Part shown: positions 51,841 to 61,632 of the stretch, in pieces
Layout of the letters: each line of letters opens with the position of its first letter
How positions within the stretch are numbered: the first letter of the stretch is position 1
NCBI GenBank assembly: GCA_963782595.1
Contig: CAWAKJ010000005.1
Span: 310,001 to 374,000, forward strand
Source of the DNA: JAMQPK01 sp963782595
GTDB lineage: Bacteria; Acidobacteriota; Vicinamibacteria; Vicinamibacterales; JAMQPK01
DNA length: 64,000 nucleotides
Direction: 5' to 3'
The notes under the pieces: generated by a model
Databases searched by the model: none
Seen by the model: only the letters and a program-made list of their open reading frames with translations
Told to the model about the DNA's origin: nothing
Translations under genes and position numbers: made by a program

Positions 51841-53901
51841 ATGGGTTGGCTTGCGCTCGGAGTCGCGTACTCGATTTTTTATGCCATCGTCGGTGCCTAC
51901 CTCAGGCCGTTCCCAGGCATCCTTCCCTGGTTCCGCATCATTGTATTGCTGCTGCCTCCGCTGGCCGGCGTAGCCCTCATCGTGCGGCGCCGGCACACGT
52001 GGGCAGGCTGCCACTGGCTGTTCTGGGCGACGCTGGCGCTTGGCCTTTTGATGTCGGGCATCAGCGTGGTCGGCTGGTCGGTCGATGAAATGCTTATCGG
52101 CGTGAGTACGTCGTGGCTTGGATGGCACGCCGTATTTGCACTGTTTGGCGGAGTCGCGCCGCTGCTTGCATTGCTCGCGCAGCCGCACCGCGGTCCGCGC
52201 GAAAAAGTCACGGCGACGATCGCCGTCGACATCGCCGGCATCGCCGTGCTCACCGGATTTCTCTATTCACACTTCGTCGTTGCGTCTGAGCCTGTCGCCA
52301 TGACCGGTGCGTCCGGGGCGCTGCTGCTGCTCTCGGAACTCCAGCAATTCCTCGTCTGCCTGGGCATGAGCATCGCGGCCATCTTTACGCCCGACCCGGG
52401 ATGGAAACAGGTATATCGGCGGCTCGCTCTTGGCCTGTCGATCTCGTTCATCACGCTCACGCTCGGCAACGCCGAGATCTGGCAGGGCTTCTACCAGGCC
52501 GCGTCGATTGGCGACGCGATGTGGATTCTGCCATTTGCGTTCTATCCCTGGGCGGCGTCCGGAGCGCCGCGATCGGCGATCTCGCCGATCGAGGCAGACG
52601 AAGCGAATGCGGCGACATCGCGCCCGTGGGTCATCTTCGGCGGTCTCGCGCTGCTGCCGCTCATCGACTACGGATTGCGCCGCGCCGCGCCTGCCGGGCC
52701 GTTCGACGCATTTCAGGATCTCTCCATGGCAGTGGCCATCGTGTCGGTGCTGCCGCTGCTGATGGCCCGGCTGGCGGTCGAACGTGCCGAATTGCGTCAG
52801 GTCGATGCGAAGCTGCGGCTGATGGGAGCGGCTGTCGAGGAAGCGAACGAGCTCATCGTGATCGTCTCGCGCGACGGGCAGATTCGGCACGCGAACCGTG
52901 CGTTCTGTCAGGCGGTCGGGTACGAGCTGCCGGATCTTCTGGACCAGTCGCGCGCCTCTGTCGTGGCCGACGAATCGCTCCACAAACTCGAGGAAGTCAA
53001 GAAAGTCACGAAAGGGCAGGCGTGGAACGGCACACTCGTGCACCGGCGCGCCGATGGATCCACCTTCCAGGCCGCCTGCGCGATCGTTCCGCTGACGAAC
53101 GAACAGGGGCAGGTGACGCACTACGTGCAGATGGAGCGGGACATCACCGAAGAGCTCCGGCTTCGCAGCCAGTTGATCCACAGTGAGCGCCTCTCGGCCG
53201 TGGGCCAGCTCGTCTCGGGCGTGGCGCACGAGCTGAACAACCCGCTGCAGTCGATTCTCGGCTTCACCGAGCTTCTGATCGACGCCGAAGAGCGGCCGGA
53301 ACTGCGCCGCGATCTCGAGCAGGTACGATCCGAAGCGATTCGTGCAGGCAAGATCGTGCGCAACCTGCTGGCGTTCGTGCGGCGTTCCTCGTCGGAGCGC
53401 ACGATGGCCGGCATCAACGACATCGTCAAGACGACGATCTCGCTGCGTTCGTACGAGTTCGGATCGGCAAACATCCGCCTCTTCGAAAGCTACGGCGAGG
53501 GGCTTCCCTCGGTCGTGATCAACCCGGAAGAGATCCAGCAGGTGATTCTGAATCTCATTCTGAACGCCGAGCAGGCCATGCGCACGGCCCATCGCGGCGG
53601 GACGCTGACCGTGACCACGAAGTGCGTCGATGCGATGGTTACCGTCGAGATTCAGGACGATGGCCCGGGCGTGCCGGCGGCGTTGGCGGGCCGCGTCTTC
53701 GAGCCGTTTTTCTCGACGAAGGAAGTGGGCGAAGGCACCGGGCTTGGCCTGTCCATCGCAATGGGTATCGCCGAAGCGCACGGCGGCGCACTAACGCTCG
53801 TGCCGACTGAAAAGGGGGCGTGTTTCCGCCTGTCGTTACCAGCCCTCGATCCCGAGGAAGGCCTCCCGATTCCCACCCTGGTGACCGCGCACCGACAATA
53901 A
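51841..53901 (+). CDS. Membrane PAS sensor histidine kinase
   Basis: The product is 686 residues from the ATG at 51841 (in-frame starts upstream lack support). About 1-310 comprise a multi-helix membrane sensor of unknown type. A PAS domain follows (about 330-450, VEEANELIVIVSRDGQIRHA, ADGSTFQAACAIVP). HisKA has VSGVAHELNNPLQSILGF with the phospho-His, and HATPase has DDGPGVPAAL and GEGTGLGLSIAMGI. No partner response regulator is adjacent; the divergent phoB-like gene is the nearest. A GTCCGGC terminator follows. Confidence 0.88.
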   Translation: MGWLALGVAYSIFYAIVGAYLRPFPGILPWFRIIVLLLPPLAGVALIVRRRHTWAGCHWLFWATLALGLLMSGISVVGWSVDEMLIGVSTSWLGWHAVFALFGGVAPLLALLAQPHRGPREKVTATIAVDIAGIAVLTGFLYSHFVVASEPVAMTGASGALLLLSELQQFLVCLGMSIAAIFTPDPGWKQVYRRLALGLSISFITLTLGNAEIWQGFYQAASIGDAMWILPFAFYPWAASGAPRSAISPIEADEANAATSRPWVIFGGLALLPLIDYGLRRAAPAGPFDAFQDLSMAVAIVSVLPLLMARLAVERAELRQVDAKLRLMGAAVEEANELIVIVSRDGQIRHANRAFCQAVGYELPDLLDQSRASVVADESLHKLEEVKKVTKGQAWNGTLVHRRADGSTFQAACAIVPLTNEQGQVTHYVQMERDITEELRLRSQLIHSERLSAVGQLVSGVAHELNNPLQSILGFTELLIDAEERPELRRDLEQVRSEAIRAGKIVRNLLAFVRRSSSERTMAGINDIVKTTISLRSYEFGSANIRLFESYGEGLPSVVINPEEIQQVILNLILNAEQAMRTAHRGGTLTVTTKCVDAMVTVEIQDDGPGVPAALAGRVFEPFFSTKEVGEGTGLGLSIAMGIAEAHGGALTLVPTEKGACFRLSLPALDPEEGLPIPTLVTAHRQ

Positions 53902-53951
53902 ACCCCGGCGGGTTGCGGGCTTCGGGCTTGCGCACGCCATTCTCAGTCGTA

Positions 53952-53979
53952 GTGTCCGGCTTTAGCCGGACCCGTTTTT
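53952..53979 (+). terminator. Intrinsic terminator GTCCGGCTTTAGCCGGAC
   Basis: A 7-base GC-rich stem (53954-53960 and 53965-53971) with a TTTA loop is followed by a T-run (53975-53979). It lies 50 bases after the histidine-kinase stop, between convergent genes. Confidence 0.85.
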
Positions 53980-53985
53980 AAGCCC

Positions 53986-54894
53986 TCACGCTTCGCGCCT
54001 GGTTCGGCGTCGTAGTGCCAGCCAACCGCTCGGCCTGCAGCGGTCCAGCACCTCGTCCGGCTCTAAAGTCGCGATGAAGCTCGGCGCCTCATATCGGGGC
54101 GCCAGGTTGCCCACCTTGATGGGTTCGACGCGAAGCCCCCGCATGGACCATCCAAGCGAAAAGAGCTGGTAGCCAGCGTCGCCCAAGATGCGGACCACTT
54201 CACTGTCAGCAACGGAATGGTCCTCGAACACGATGTGCTTGATGCGACGACCCGTGATTGCCCGCTCCGCTCCCTTGAGCACCTGCGGTTCGAAACCCTC
54301 CACGTCGAGTTTGAGCACACCCGCTGGTCTATCTTCCAGTACCTCGTCGAGAGTCACAACCTTGACCGTCAGAGATCGGTTGCCTGCCGCAGATCCCGAT
54401 CCGATCCTGGCAACGCCGTCGTTGGTCTCGAAGTCCGGTGGCAAATGCAGGTCGGCGGTGCCGGGCCGTTCGCCGAGCGCGGCTTGATGGGTTTCGACCC
54501 CGGCAGTCCCCCAGTGCACTCGGGCCTCTGCGACGTTTCGTTCAAGGACTGCGAACAACTCCGGGTGAGGCTCGAACGACAACACCTTGCCGCCGGGCCC
54601 TGCGGCGACGCCCGCCAGCACGGTCATGTAGCCGACGTTGGCACCCGCGTCTACCACCGTGTCACGAAGGGAGATCAGACGGAAGAGCGCCTCCGATACC
54701 GCGAGATCGTAGAGTCCGGTTGTAAGGATGCTACGGCCGATCATCCGTGTGGGATCGGCAATGACACTCGCGCCCCAGCTCGTCCGCAGTGAAGCGAACG
54801 CATGAGAGGGAGGCCGCCGGAATCTTGCAGATACTCGGCGCACCGCTTGTGCGGGACGATACACGAACCAGGGCTTCCACAGCCGTTGCAACAA
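53986..54894 (-). CDS. FkbM-family SAM-dependent methyltransferase
   Basis: The product is 302 residues, apparently starting at TTG 54894 (no ribosome site; the next Met is at residue 51). The FkbM core shows the SAM-binding DTVVDAGANVGYMTVLAGV, VLSFEPHPELFAVLERNV, and the second-half motif VLKLDVEGFEPQVLKGA. Such enzymes methylate hydroxyls in polyketides, glycans or sugars. It starts 9 bases after the histidine-kinase gene of a cupredoxin-porin operon, possibly co-transcribed. Substrate unknown. Confidence 0.85.
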   Translation of the reverse strand: MLQRLWKPWFVYRPAQAVRRVSARFRRPPSHAFASLRTSWGASVIADPTRMIGRSILTTGLYDLAVSEALFRLISLRDTVVDAGANVGYMTVLAGVAAGPGGKVLSFEPHPELFAVLERNVAEARVHWGTAGVETHQAALGERPGTADLHLPPDFETNDGVARIGSGSAAGNRSLTVKVVTLDEVLEDRPAGVLKLDVEGFEPQVLKGAERAITGRRIKHIVFEDHSVADSEVVRILGDAGYQLFSLGWSMRGLRVEPIKVGNLAPRYEAPSFIATLEPDEVLDRCRPSGWLALRRRTRREA

Positions 54895-54902
54895 GGAGGT
54901 CT

Positions 54903-57548
54903 CTATTTCCCCGCCCCCACATTCCCTGGCGTGCTGAGCGTTTCTTTGATCTTGTGGGCGAGCGCGTCTATCGAAAAAGGTTTCTGAATAAAGTGGGCTG
55001 CGGCTCTCCGGACGCCGTGGCGAAGGATGGCGTCGTCTGAATAGCCCGACATGTAGAGGACACGCGTGTCGGGGCGCGTCACCATGAGCCGCTCGGAGAG
55101 AATGCGCCCGTTCAGGCCAGGCATCACGACGTCGGTCAGCAGCAGGTGGATGCGGCCCCGATGGCGCGCCGCAATTTCCAGCGCCTGATCGCCGGCCGAT
55201 GCCAGCAGCACGGTGTACCCGTTCTTCCGGAGCATGTTCGACACCAGCGCGCGCACGCGGTCGTCGTCTTCGACGAGCAGAATCGTTTCGTTCCCAGACG
55301 CCGGCAGCGCCGACCTCATCGGCGCGATCTTGCCCAGGTCGGTGGCGCGCGGCAGGTAGATATAGAACGTCGTGCCGTGGCCGACACGGCTCTGCACTTC
55401 GATGGCGCCGTTGTTCTGCTGCACGATGCCGTAGACCGTTGCGAGCCCCAGCCCCGTGCCCTTGCCGGCTTCCTTCGTCGTGAAAAACGGCTCGAAGATT
55501 CTCGACATCGTCTCGGCATCCATGCCGCTGCCCGTGTCGCTGACCGACATCTCGACATAGTCGCCGGGCTGCAGCCCGGGGTGCGCCGCCACGCCGATTT
55601 TGTCGAGCTCCATGTTGCGCAGCTCGATCGTGATCTTTCCGCCCTTGGGCATCGCGTCGCGCGCGTTGATGACCAGGTTCACCAGAATCTGCTCGAGCTG
55701 CGTGCTGTCGGCGAGCACTGGCGTGAGGTCTGGCCAGATCTCGGTGGAGATCTGGATCTCCGGCCCGATCAAGCGCTGCAGCATGGCCTGCATCGTCTGG
55801 ACGAGGCCGTCGAGCGCGACGGCCTGCTGCGTGATGACCTCGCGCCGGCTGAACGCCAGGAGCTGGCGCGTGAGACCCGCTGCGCGGTCGGAGGCTTTGA
55901 GAATCTCTTCCGCATCGTTCCGCCGCTCGTCGCCTTCGGGCAGGTTCTGGGCAATCATCTCGGCGTAGCCGCGGATGGCCATGAGCAGGTTGTTGAAGTC
56001 GTGCGCGACGCCGCCTGCCAGCCGTCCGATGGCTTCCATCTTTTGCGCCTGGCGAAGCTGCTCGTCCCGCTGCTTCAGCTGATCCTGCGACTGCTTCCGT
56101 TCCATCACATCGCGGACCACGGCGGTAAACGCGGTGCCTTCCGAGCTGTGCAGCGCCGCCAGCGAGAACTCACACGGGAACCGGCTGCCGTCTTTGCGCA
56201 TGCCGGTCACCTCGATGATGTGCCCGAAGGTAAGGTCGTCGGCAGTCGGCTGAGGAAGCGCGGCCTTGTACGCCGAGCGATCGGATTCGATGACGAGGTT
56301 GGCGATCGGCCGTCCGAGCACCTCCGTTTCGGAGTAGCCAAACGTCGCTTCGGCGCTGCGGTTCCAGAACGTGATGTTGCCCAGCTCGTCTGTCGAGATG
56401 ATGGCGTCGCGTGCCGACTGCGTGACCGTGGCGAAACGGCGATAAGAGGCGTTCAACCGCTCAGCCTGATGGCGCAGGCTGCGTGTCATGTCGTTGAACG
56501 CCATGGCCATCGTCGTTGCTTCGGCGCTGCCTCGCGCAGGGACGACGCGGCTCCAGTCGCCATTGGCGATTTCGCGCGCCGCTTCTGCCAGGTCCATGAG
56601 AGGCTGCGTCGCGCGCCGGCTGAAGATCAATCCTCCTGCCAGCGCGATGATGAATCCTCCTACGCTGGCCAGCACCAGCGACATGCGCAGCTCGTCGAGG
56701 AACGTCTGCGTTGGCGTCCAGTCCTGCAGCAGCACGAGATGGCCGCTGTCGGTTGAACGGTCGCGGAACAGAGGGAACGCGCCTCCGATGAAGCGGTGCC
56801 CGCCGATGGTCCTGACATCTGAAGAAACAGCGTCGGCGCTGGTCAGGCTGCCCGCCGCGAGCGCCGCCGAAATCTGTTTCTGCTCTTCGGGCACCATGCT
56901 GCTGCCCACGAGCCGGTTTCCCGACACCAGATTGATCTCGGCGCGCGTGATGAGTGCCAGATCCTGCGCGACCTGGTCGTCGAGCGCGAAACCGAATGTG
57001 ACGGCACCAATCACCTCGGCTTCGGTGAACCTGGCGGGTTCCGATGTGATCAACAGGAGCTTGCCCTCAATCGGGATGATGTCGTGACTCGCTTGTCCGG
57101 AGGCCGCTGCCCGAATGGCCGTTTTCAATGCGGCAGGCAACGCGACGCCTGCCGGCCAGCCAGGCATTGCGGTTGGACTGCCGTCTGGCGCCGACACAAT
57201 CGCAAATGTTGCGTTTAAGGTCTGCCGATAACTGTCGGCCATCTGCGTGAGCGTGGCGACGTCGCTGGCGATAGCCGGGCTGATCATCATCGAGCGAAAG
57301 ATCGGCAGCTCGGTGATGAGCCGGGTCTGCTGCGCCGCGAACGCCGCACGATCCTCGACCAGCTGATAAAAGGCCGACCGCGCGCCTTCGAGCGTGTCTG
57401 TCGCGCGTCCAACGGCGCTGCGTGTGGCGATGCGCGTCGCGGTAAAGACGACGGCGACCACCGACAGCGCCACCAGTATGAGGATGGCGACAGCCACACG
57501 GGCTTCCATCCTGTCGTGCCAGCGGATCTCGTTCCTAATGGAGGACAT
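54903..57548 (-). CDS. Hybrid sensor histidine kinase (Cache-HAMP-PAS-HisKA-HATPase-REC)
   Basis: The product is 881 residues from the ATG at 57548; the frame extends further upstream but that part is antisense to the porin. A membrane helix (about 15-38) is followed by a periplasmic sensor domain (to about 300) and a second helix, then HAMP, PAS (SARDAIISTDELGNITFW), HisKA with the phospho-His in LAGGVAHDFNNLLMAIRG, HATPase (DTGSGMDAETM, GKGTGLGLATVYG) and a C-terminal receiver (ILLVEDDDRV, LLLTDVVMPGLNG, KPFSID). The kinase overlaps the porin stop by 14 bases. It may report metal status. Confidence 0.9.
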   Translation of the reverse strand: MSSIRNEIRWHDRMEARVAVAILILVALSVVAVVFTATRIATRSAVGRATDTLEGARSAFYQLVEDRAAFAAQQTRLITELPIFRSMMISPAIASDVATLTQMADSYRQTLNATFAIVSAPDGSPTAMPGWPAGVALPAALKTAIRAAASGQASHDIIPIEGKLLLITSEPARFTEAEVIGAVTFGFALDDQVAQDLALITRAEINLVSGNRLVGSSMVPEEQKQISAALAAGSLTSADAVSSDVRTIGGHRFIGGAFPLFRDRSTDSGHLVLLQDWTPTQTFLDELRMSLVLASVGGFIIALAGGLIFSRRATQPLMDLAEAAREIANGDWSRVVPARGSAEATTMAMAFNDMTRSLRHQAERLNASYRRFATVTQSARDAIISTDELGNITFWNRSAEATFGYSETEVLGRPIANLVIESDRSAYKAALPQPTADDLTFGHIIEVTGMRKDGSRFPCEFSLAALHSSEGTAFTAVVRDVMERKQSQDQLKQRDEQLRQAQKMEAIGRLAGGVAHDFNNLLMAIRGYAEMIAQNLPEGDERRNDAEEILKASDRAAGLTRQLLAFSRREVITQQAVALDGLVQTMQAMLQRLIGPEIQISTEIWPDLTPVLADSTQLEQILVNLVINARDAMPKGGKITIELRNMELDKIGVAAHPGLQPGDYVEMSVSDTGSGMDAETMSRIFEPFFTTKEAGKGTGLGLATVYGIVQQNNGAIEVQSRVGHGTTFYIYLPRATDLGKIAPMRSALPASGNETILLVEDDDRVRALVSNMLRKNGYTVLLASAGDQALEIAARHRGRIHLLLTDVVMPGLNGRILSERLMVTRPDTRVLYMSGYSDDAILRHGVRRAAAHFIQKPFSIDALAHKIKETLSTPGNVGAGK

Positions 57549-58599
57549 GATCCAGCCGGAGCGAGTAGGTGGCGCTGAAGTCGATCGTGTGGCCCTTGAT
57601 GCGCGGCAGGTCGCCGTGCTGGCGCAGATAGTTGAGCTGCAGCGTGACGGGGCCGGGCAAGCGAACGCGCGTGCCGAGCGTGAGGCGCCGTGCTTCGCGG
57701 GCTCGGGGTGGACGGGCGATGTAATCGAGCCATTCCCCTCGCACGAGCGCGGTGAACGGGCCCATACCGGGGCGATGGATACTACCGTCGACGTAGAACC
57801 CGTGCGTGGTGACACCCTCGTAGGAATGGCCCTTCAGAAACTCGCCGCGAGCCTGAATGCCCGATGGGTGTGCCCACCGCGCGTCGATACCGGCGAAGGC
57901 CTGGCGGCCGACGGCGAACCGTGGCGGCATATACGGATTGCTGCGCGCGTAGCTCGCGCCGAGAATGAACTGACCGCGATATCCCTGCACGCGCACCGAG
58001 GCGTCCGTGCCCTTTCGTCGAACAGCAAAGCCCACGTCGTGCGGACGGCTGACGCTGGCTTCGACATACAACTGCGGCACGCCGGCGGTGAACATCGCGC
58101 CGTCTTCCAGCCAGTTGTTCGAAACGCCGTAATAGCCGTCGTAGCGAATCAGCGGTGGACGCGCAAGGCCGGAATAGCCGTAGTCGCTGCGGTTGTAGAT
58201 GCCGAAGGGCAGGCGGAACCGGCCGGCTCGCACCGCGAGCAGCGCTCCGCCCGGGCGGAACTGCCGCTCCGCAAAGGCTTCCATCAGTTGAGCGCGTCCT
58301 TTGTACGGATAGGCGGCTCCGAAGACGTCGGTGCCGATGGGATCGACACCGGAGATGAGCTCGCCAACAACGGGGGCATCGCCCGACCAGCGATCGCCCC
58401 AGGCGGTTTCCACGAAGAATTCAACTCCTGCCGGCGCCTGACCGAACAGCCTTAATTGCGACGCTGCGGCGCGGATTTCTTCGCCCGAGTATCCGGCCGT
58501 CACGTCCAACTCGGCGGCAACAGTCGTCGTTTGCGCGCGCACAGGTACCGCAACAGCGACCCAGAACAGGCAGATAAAAACGACAGTTCGTGTTACCAA
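57535..58599 (-). CDS. Porin-like outer-membrane protein
   Basis: The product is 354 residues from the TTG at 58599, which overlaps the end of the cupredoxin gene; a longer reading from 58668 is less likely. A signal peptide (about 4-24) precedes a beta-barrel rich in aromatic/glycine strands (RAGRFRLPFGIYNRSDYGYSG). The family is unnamed to me. It stands between the cupredoxin and the hybrid kinase, suggesting a surface transporter for a metal or its chelate. Confidence 0.7.
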   Translation of the reverse strand: MVTRTVVFICLFWVAVAVPVRAQTTTVAAELDVTAGYSGEEIRAAASQLRLFGQAPAGVEFFVETAWGDRWSGDAPVVGELISGVDPIGTDVFGAAYPYKGRAQLMEAFAERQFRPGGALLAVRAGRFRLPFGIYNRSDYGYSGLARPPLIRYDGYYGVSNNWLEDGAMFTAGVPQLYVEASVSRPHDVGFAVRRKGTDASVRVQGYRGQFILGASYARSNPYMPPRFAVGRQAFAGIDARWAHPSGIQARGEFLKGHSYEGVTTHGFYVDGSIHRPGMGPFTALVRGEWLDYIARPPRAREARRLTLGTRVRLPGPVTLQLNYLRQHGDLPRIKGHTIDFSATYSLRLDHVLH

Positions 58600-59162
58600 C
58601 GGATTTCGAGAGGATGGCTGCCGTCGACGGTAATCGAGCCGGTCAGCGGCTGCCCGCCCGGACGCCACGCGTGATAGGTGTAGGTGCCAGCCGGCACGCC
58701 GGCGATGTTGAACGTGCCATGCTCGTTCGAGACGGCGAAATACGGCGTATCGACCGCCATCACATACGCCGCCATGTTTGGATGAATGTTGCAGAACAGT
58801 CTCGCCAGGCCGGGCTTATCGAAGACGATGGGCTTCGAAGTGCCTTTCGGATACATCCCGAGATCGAACTTCTTCCCGTCGCGAAACGAGAACACATTGT
58901 GGAAGACCTTGTCGTTGTTGGGAAACTCCACCGTCGTGCCGACGCGCACTGCGAGGACGTGCGGGAAGAACTTCAGGTTGCGCTGATCAAGGACGACCCG
59001 CGACGTTTGCGACGCCGCAACGGGTTCATTCGCCGCCTCGAGCCAGACCACCGCATTCTGAGTCGGCTTGCCCGAGACGAGCGCGGTGCCCGTGAGCTCG
59101 GCAGCAAGCGCCGGCGCCGCCGCCAGGACGATTGCGGCGGGGAGGACCCTGATAAACCGCAT
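58593..59162 (-). CDS. Secreted cupredoxin (plastocyanin-like)
   Basis: The product is 189 residues with a signal peptide (about 1-20). Type-1 copper ligands are visible: His in VFHNVFSFRDG and Cys, His, Met in LFCNIHPNM. The C-terminal part is a carboxypeptidase-regulatory-like sandwich (GTFNIAGVPAGTYTYHAWRPGG). The layout matches the lipoprotein at 28287-28901, but without a lipobox. It is the first gene of a cupredoxin-porin-kinase-FkbM operon. Redox or copper-binding function is inferred from ligands. Confidence 0.85.
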   Translation of the reverse strand: MRFIRVLPAAIVLAAAPALAAELTGTALVSGKPTQNAVVWLEAANEPVAASQTSRVVLDQRNLKFFPHVLAVRVGTTVEFPNNDKVFHNVFSFRDGKKFDLGMYPKGTSKPIVFDKPGLARLFCNIHPNMAAYVMAVDTPYFAVSNEHGTFNIAGVPAGTYTYHAWRPGGQPLTGSITVDGSHPLEIRW

Positions 59163-59250
59163 GGTTCACTTATCGGCCTGAACTGCACCTGAAATCAGCC
59201 CTTTGCGGTAGACTTCGGCATCCACAAACCCGTGATGCGGGGAGGTCGCA

Positions 59251-60381
59251 ATGCGCAGAGTTCTTATCAGTCTTGCCGTATTTTTCGTCGGCGTCGCGTT
59301 CCCAGCGGCCCAGGGCGCGTACTACCCGCCGGCAGGGCAGTGGGCCCGCAAGACTCCGGCAGAGGCCGGTATGGACGCTGCCCGGTTGAGCGAAGCCGTG
59401 GAGTTCATGAAGACTCACCAGACGGAGTCACCGCGCCCCGATTTTTCGGACCAGGAAATCGTCAACGGCAAATTGCTCGCCTCGATGCCCACCGAACGGG
59501 CCGGCAGCAACGGCCTCGTCATCCGCAGGGGCTATATCGTCGCGGAATGGGGCGACACCGAGCGTCCGGATCCGACCTACAGCGTAGCCAAGAGCATGCT
59601 GGCGACTGTTGCCGGAATTGCGCTCGATCGCGGATTGATTCCCGGACTCGACGAACCGGTTGGGAAGGTCGTCAAGGATGGCGGATATGACACGCCCCAG
59701 AACAGCCGCGTGACCTGGCGCCACCACCTGCAGCAGGAATCGGAGTGGGAGGGTGAGATGTGGGGCAAAAACGCCAACTTCATCGGGAACGAGGCGTTCG
59801 GTCGTGCAGAGCGGAAGCCGCGCGCGATTCAGGCTCCCGGGGCATTTTACGAATACAACGACGTGCGGATGAACCGCTTCGCGCTGTCGCTGCTGCGCGT
59901 GTTCAGGAAACCGATTCCCGACGTATTTCGCGACGAGGTGATGAATCCGATCGGTGCGTCGTCGACCTGGAAGTGGGTGCCGTACACCAACGCGTATGTG
60001 AGCATCGACGGCAAGCGCATGGCGTCGGTTGCGGGTGGAACACGCTGGGGCGGCGGGATGTGGATTAACAGCTACGACATGGCGCGATTCGGTCTGCTGT
60101 GGCTGAGGAACGGTAAATGGGGAGACCGTCAGATCGTCTCGCCCGCGTATGTGAAGATGGCGACGACGCCGAGCCAGCATGGGCCCGACTACGGATTTCT
60201 GTGGTGGCTGAACGCCAAGCAAGGGTTGTGGCCCGGCTCGCCGGCCGACGCCTATCGCGCCGTCGGGCAGGGCGGCAACATCATTCTGATTTCACCGAGT
60301 CACGACCTCGTCGTGGTCTGGCGCTGGAGCGCGCAGCAGGGCGAAGGGTTTCGGCGCGTCGTGGCCGCGATTACGAGCTGA
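59251..60381 (+). CDS. Serine hydrolase of the beta-lactamase/class C fold
   Basis: The product is 376 residues with GGGGAGG upstream and a signal peptide (about 1-20). The nucleophile motif S-x-x-K appears as YSVAKSML near 112, with a tyrosine in YEYNDVRMN near 205 (the YxN equivalent) and a closing HPDY/GGNIILISP region near 345. Family members include esterases and D-aminopeptidases; beta-lactam resistance need not be implied. It lies 12 bases upstream of an SLC13-like permease, which may import its product. Confidence 0.82.
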   Translation: MRRVLISLAVFFVGVAFPAAQGAYYPPAGQWARKTPAEAGMDAARLSEAVEFMKTHQTESPRPDFSDQEIVNGKLLASMPTERAGSNGLVIRRGYIVAEWGDTERPDPTYSVAKSMLATVAGIALDRGLIPGLDEPVGKVVKDGGYDTPQNSRVTWRHHLQQESEWEGEMWGKNANFIGNEAFGRAERKPRAIQAPGAFYEYNDVRMNRFALSLLRVFRKPIPDVFRDEVMNPIGASSTWKWVPYTNAYVSIDGKRMASVAGGTRWGGGMWINSYDMARFGLLWLRNGKWGDRQIVSPAYVKMATTPSQHGPDYGFLWWLNAKQGLWPGSPADAYRAVGQGGNIILISPSHDLVVVWRWSAQQGEGFRRVVAAITS

Positions 60382-60393
60382 TTCGTCCGTCGA

Positions 60394-61632
60394 ATGAATA
60401 TCGCCTACGTCTCGCTTGCCGCGCTCGTTGTCGCCATCCTCGTCAGTTGTTTCACGGAGCTGAACGTCGGCATCCTCGCGCTGGCACTGGCGTGGGTCGT
60501 CGGGGTGTATCTCGGCGGCATGTCGCTGAACGAGGTGATCGCCGGTTTCCCGGTTTCACTGTTCCTGACGCTCTCCGGGGTGACGCTGCTCTTCGCCCAG
60601 GCGCAGATGAACCGCACGCTCGATCGTATCGCCCACCGCGCGGTGCGCCTGTGCCGCGGCAACGCCGGATTGATTCCCATCATGTTCTTTGCCCTCGGCT
60701 GCGCCCTCGCATCGCTGGGGCCGGGGAACATTTCGACGGCCGCGTTGCTCGGGCCCATGGCGATGGCCATTGCCGGGCGCGCAGCCATTCCGGCCTTCCT
60801 GATGATCATCATGGTGGGCAATGGCGCCCAGGCCGGCGCACTTTCGCCATTTGCACCGACCGGGGTGATCGTGAACGGTCTCATGGCAAAGATCGGTCTG
60901 GCGGGCAACGAATGGTTCACATACTGGACGAATCTGGTTGCGCACGCGGCAGTGGCGTTCGGGGGATATTTTGCCTTCGGCGGGCTCAAGCTGTTCAAGT
61001 CGGGAGAGGTGACAGAACTCGAGCAGAAGCCTGAAGAGATCGATTTCGACCAGAGCAACATCATCACGATGGCGGTGATCGGAACGCTCTTGATCGGCGT
61101 GCTGTTCTTTGGTGTCAACGTGGGGATGGGCGCATTCGCAGGCGCCGCGCTGCTCGCCGCTGTCGGCGCCGCCGATCATAAGGAATCGATCAAAAAAATG
61201 CCCTGGTCGGTCATCATGATGGTGAGCGGCGTGACCGTGCTCATTTCGTTGATGGAGAAGACGGGCGGCCTCGACCTGTTTACCGATGCGCTCGCGAGGC
61301 TGGCGACCCCGGGCACGATTACCGGCGTCATCGCGTTCGTGACTGGACTGATTTCTGTCTACAGCAGCACCTCCGGCGTCGTGCTGCCCGCGTTTCTGCC
61401 CACCATTCCGGGCCTGATCGAGCGGCTTGGCGGCGGAGATCCTCTGGCGATTGCGGCGTCGATGAACATCGGCGCGCATCTCGTCGACTTGTCTCCGCTC
61501 TCCACGACCGGCGCCCTCTGCATCGCCGCGATCACCTCAGGCGAAAGCATCCGCAGCGTCTTCAACAAGCTGCTCATCTGGGGCCTGTCGATGACCATCG
61601 TCGGCGCCGTCTTCTGTTTCGTCTTTTTTTAG
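60394..61632 (+). CDS. SLC13/MatC-like permease
   Basis: The product is 412 residues with about eleven membrane helices in two halves. The first contains ALGCALASLGPGNISTAALLGPMAM and PFAPTGVIVNGLM, similar to the MatC (malonate/dicarboxylate carrier) N-terminal domain. The second has VYSSTSGVVLPAFLPTIPGL and SPLSTTGALCIAA. Substrates of this group are dicarboxylates. It follows the serine hydrolase gene. Confidence 0.8.
   Translation: MNIAYVSLAALVVAILVSCFTELNVGILALALAWVVGVYLGGMSLNEVIAGFPVSLFLTLSGVTLLFAQAQMNRTLDRIAHRAVRLCRGNAGLIPIMFFALGCALASLGPGNISTAALLGPMAMAIAGRAAIPAFLMIIMVGNGAQAGALSPFAPTGVIVNGLMAKIGLAGNEWFTYWTNLVAHAAVAFGGYFAFGGLKLFKSGEVTELEQKPEEIDFDQSNIITMAVIGTLLIGVLFFGVNVGMGAFAGAALLAAVGAADHKESIKKMPWSVIMMVSGVTVLISLMEKTGGLDLFTDALARLATPGTITGVIAFVTGLISVYSSTSGVVLPAFLPTIPGLIERLGGGDPLAIAASMNIGAHLVDLSPLSTTGALCIAAITSGESIRSVFNKLLIWGLSMTIVGAVFCFVFF

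Noticed and set aside
59251..60381. Beta-lactam resistance gene
   Set aside because: The class C fold is shared by many esterases and aminopeptidases, and resistance context is absent.
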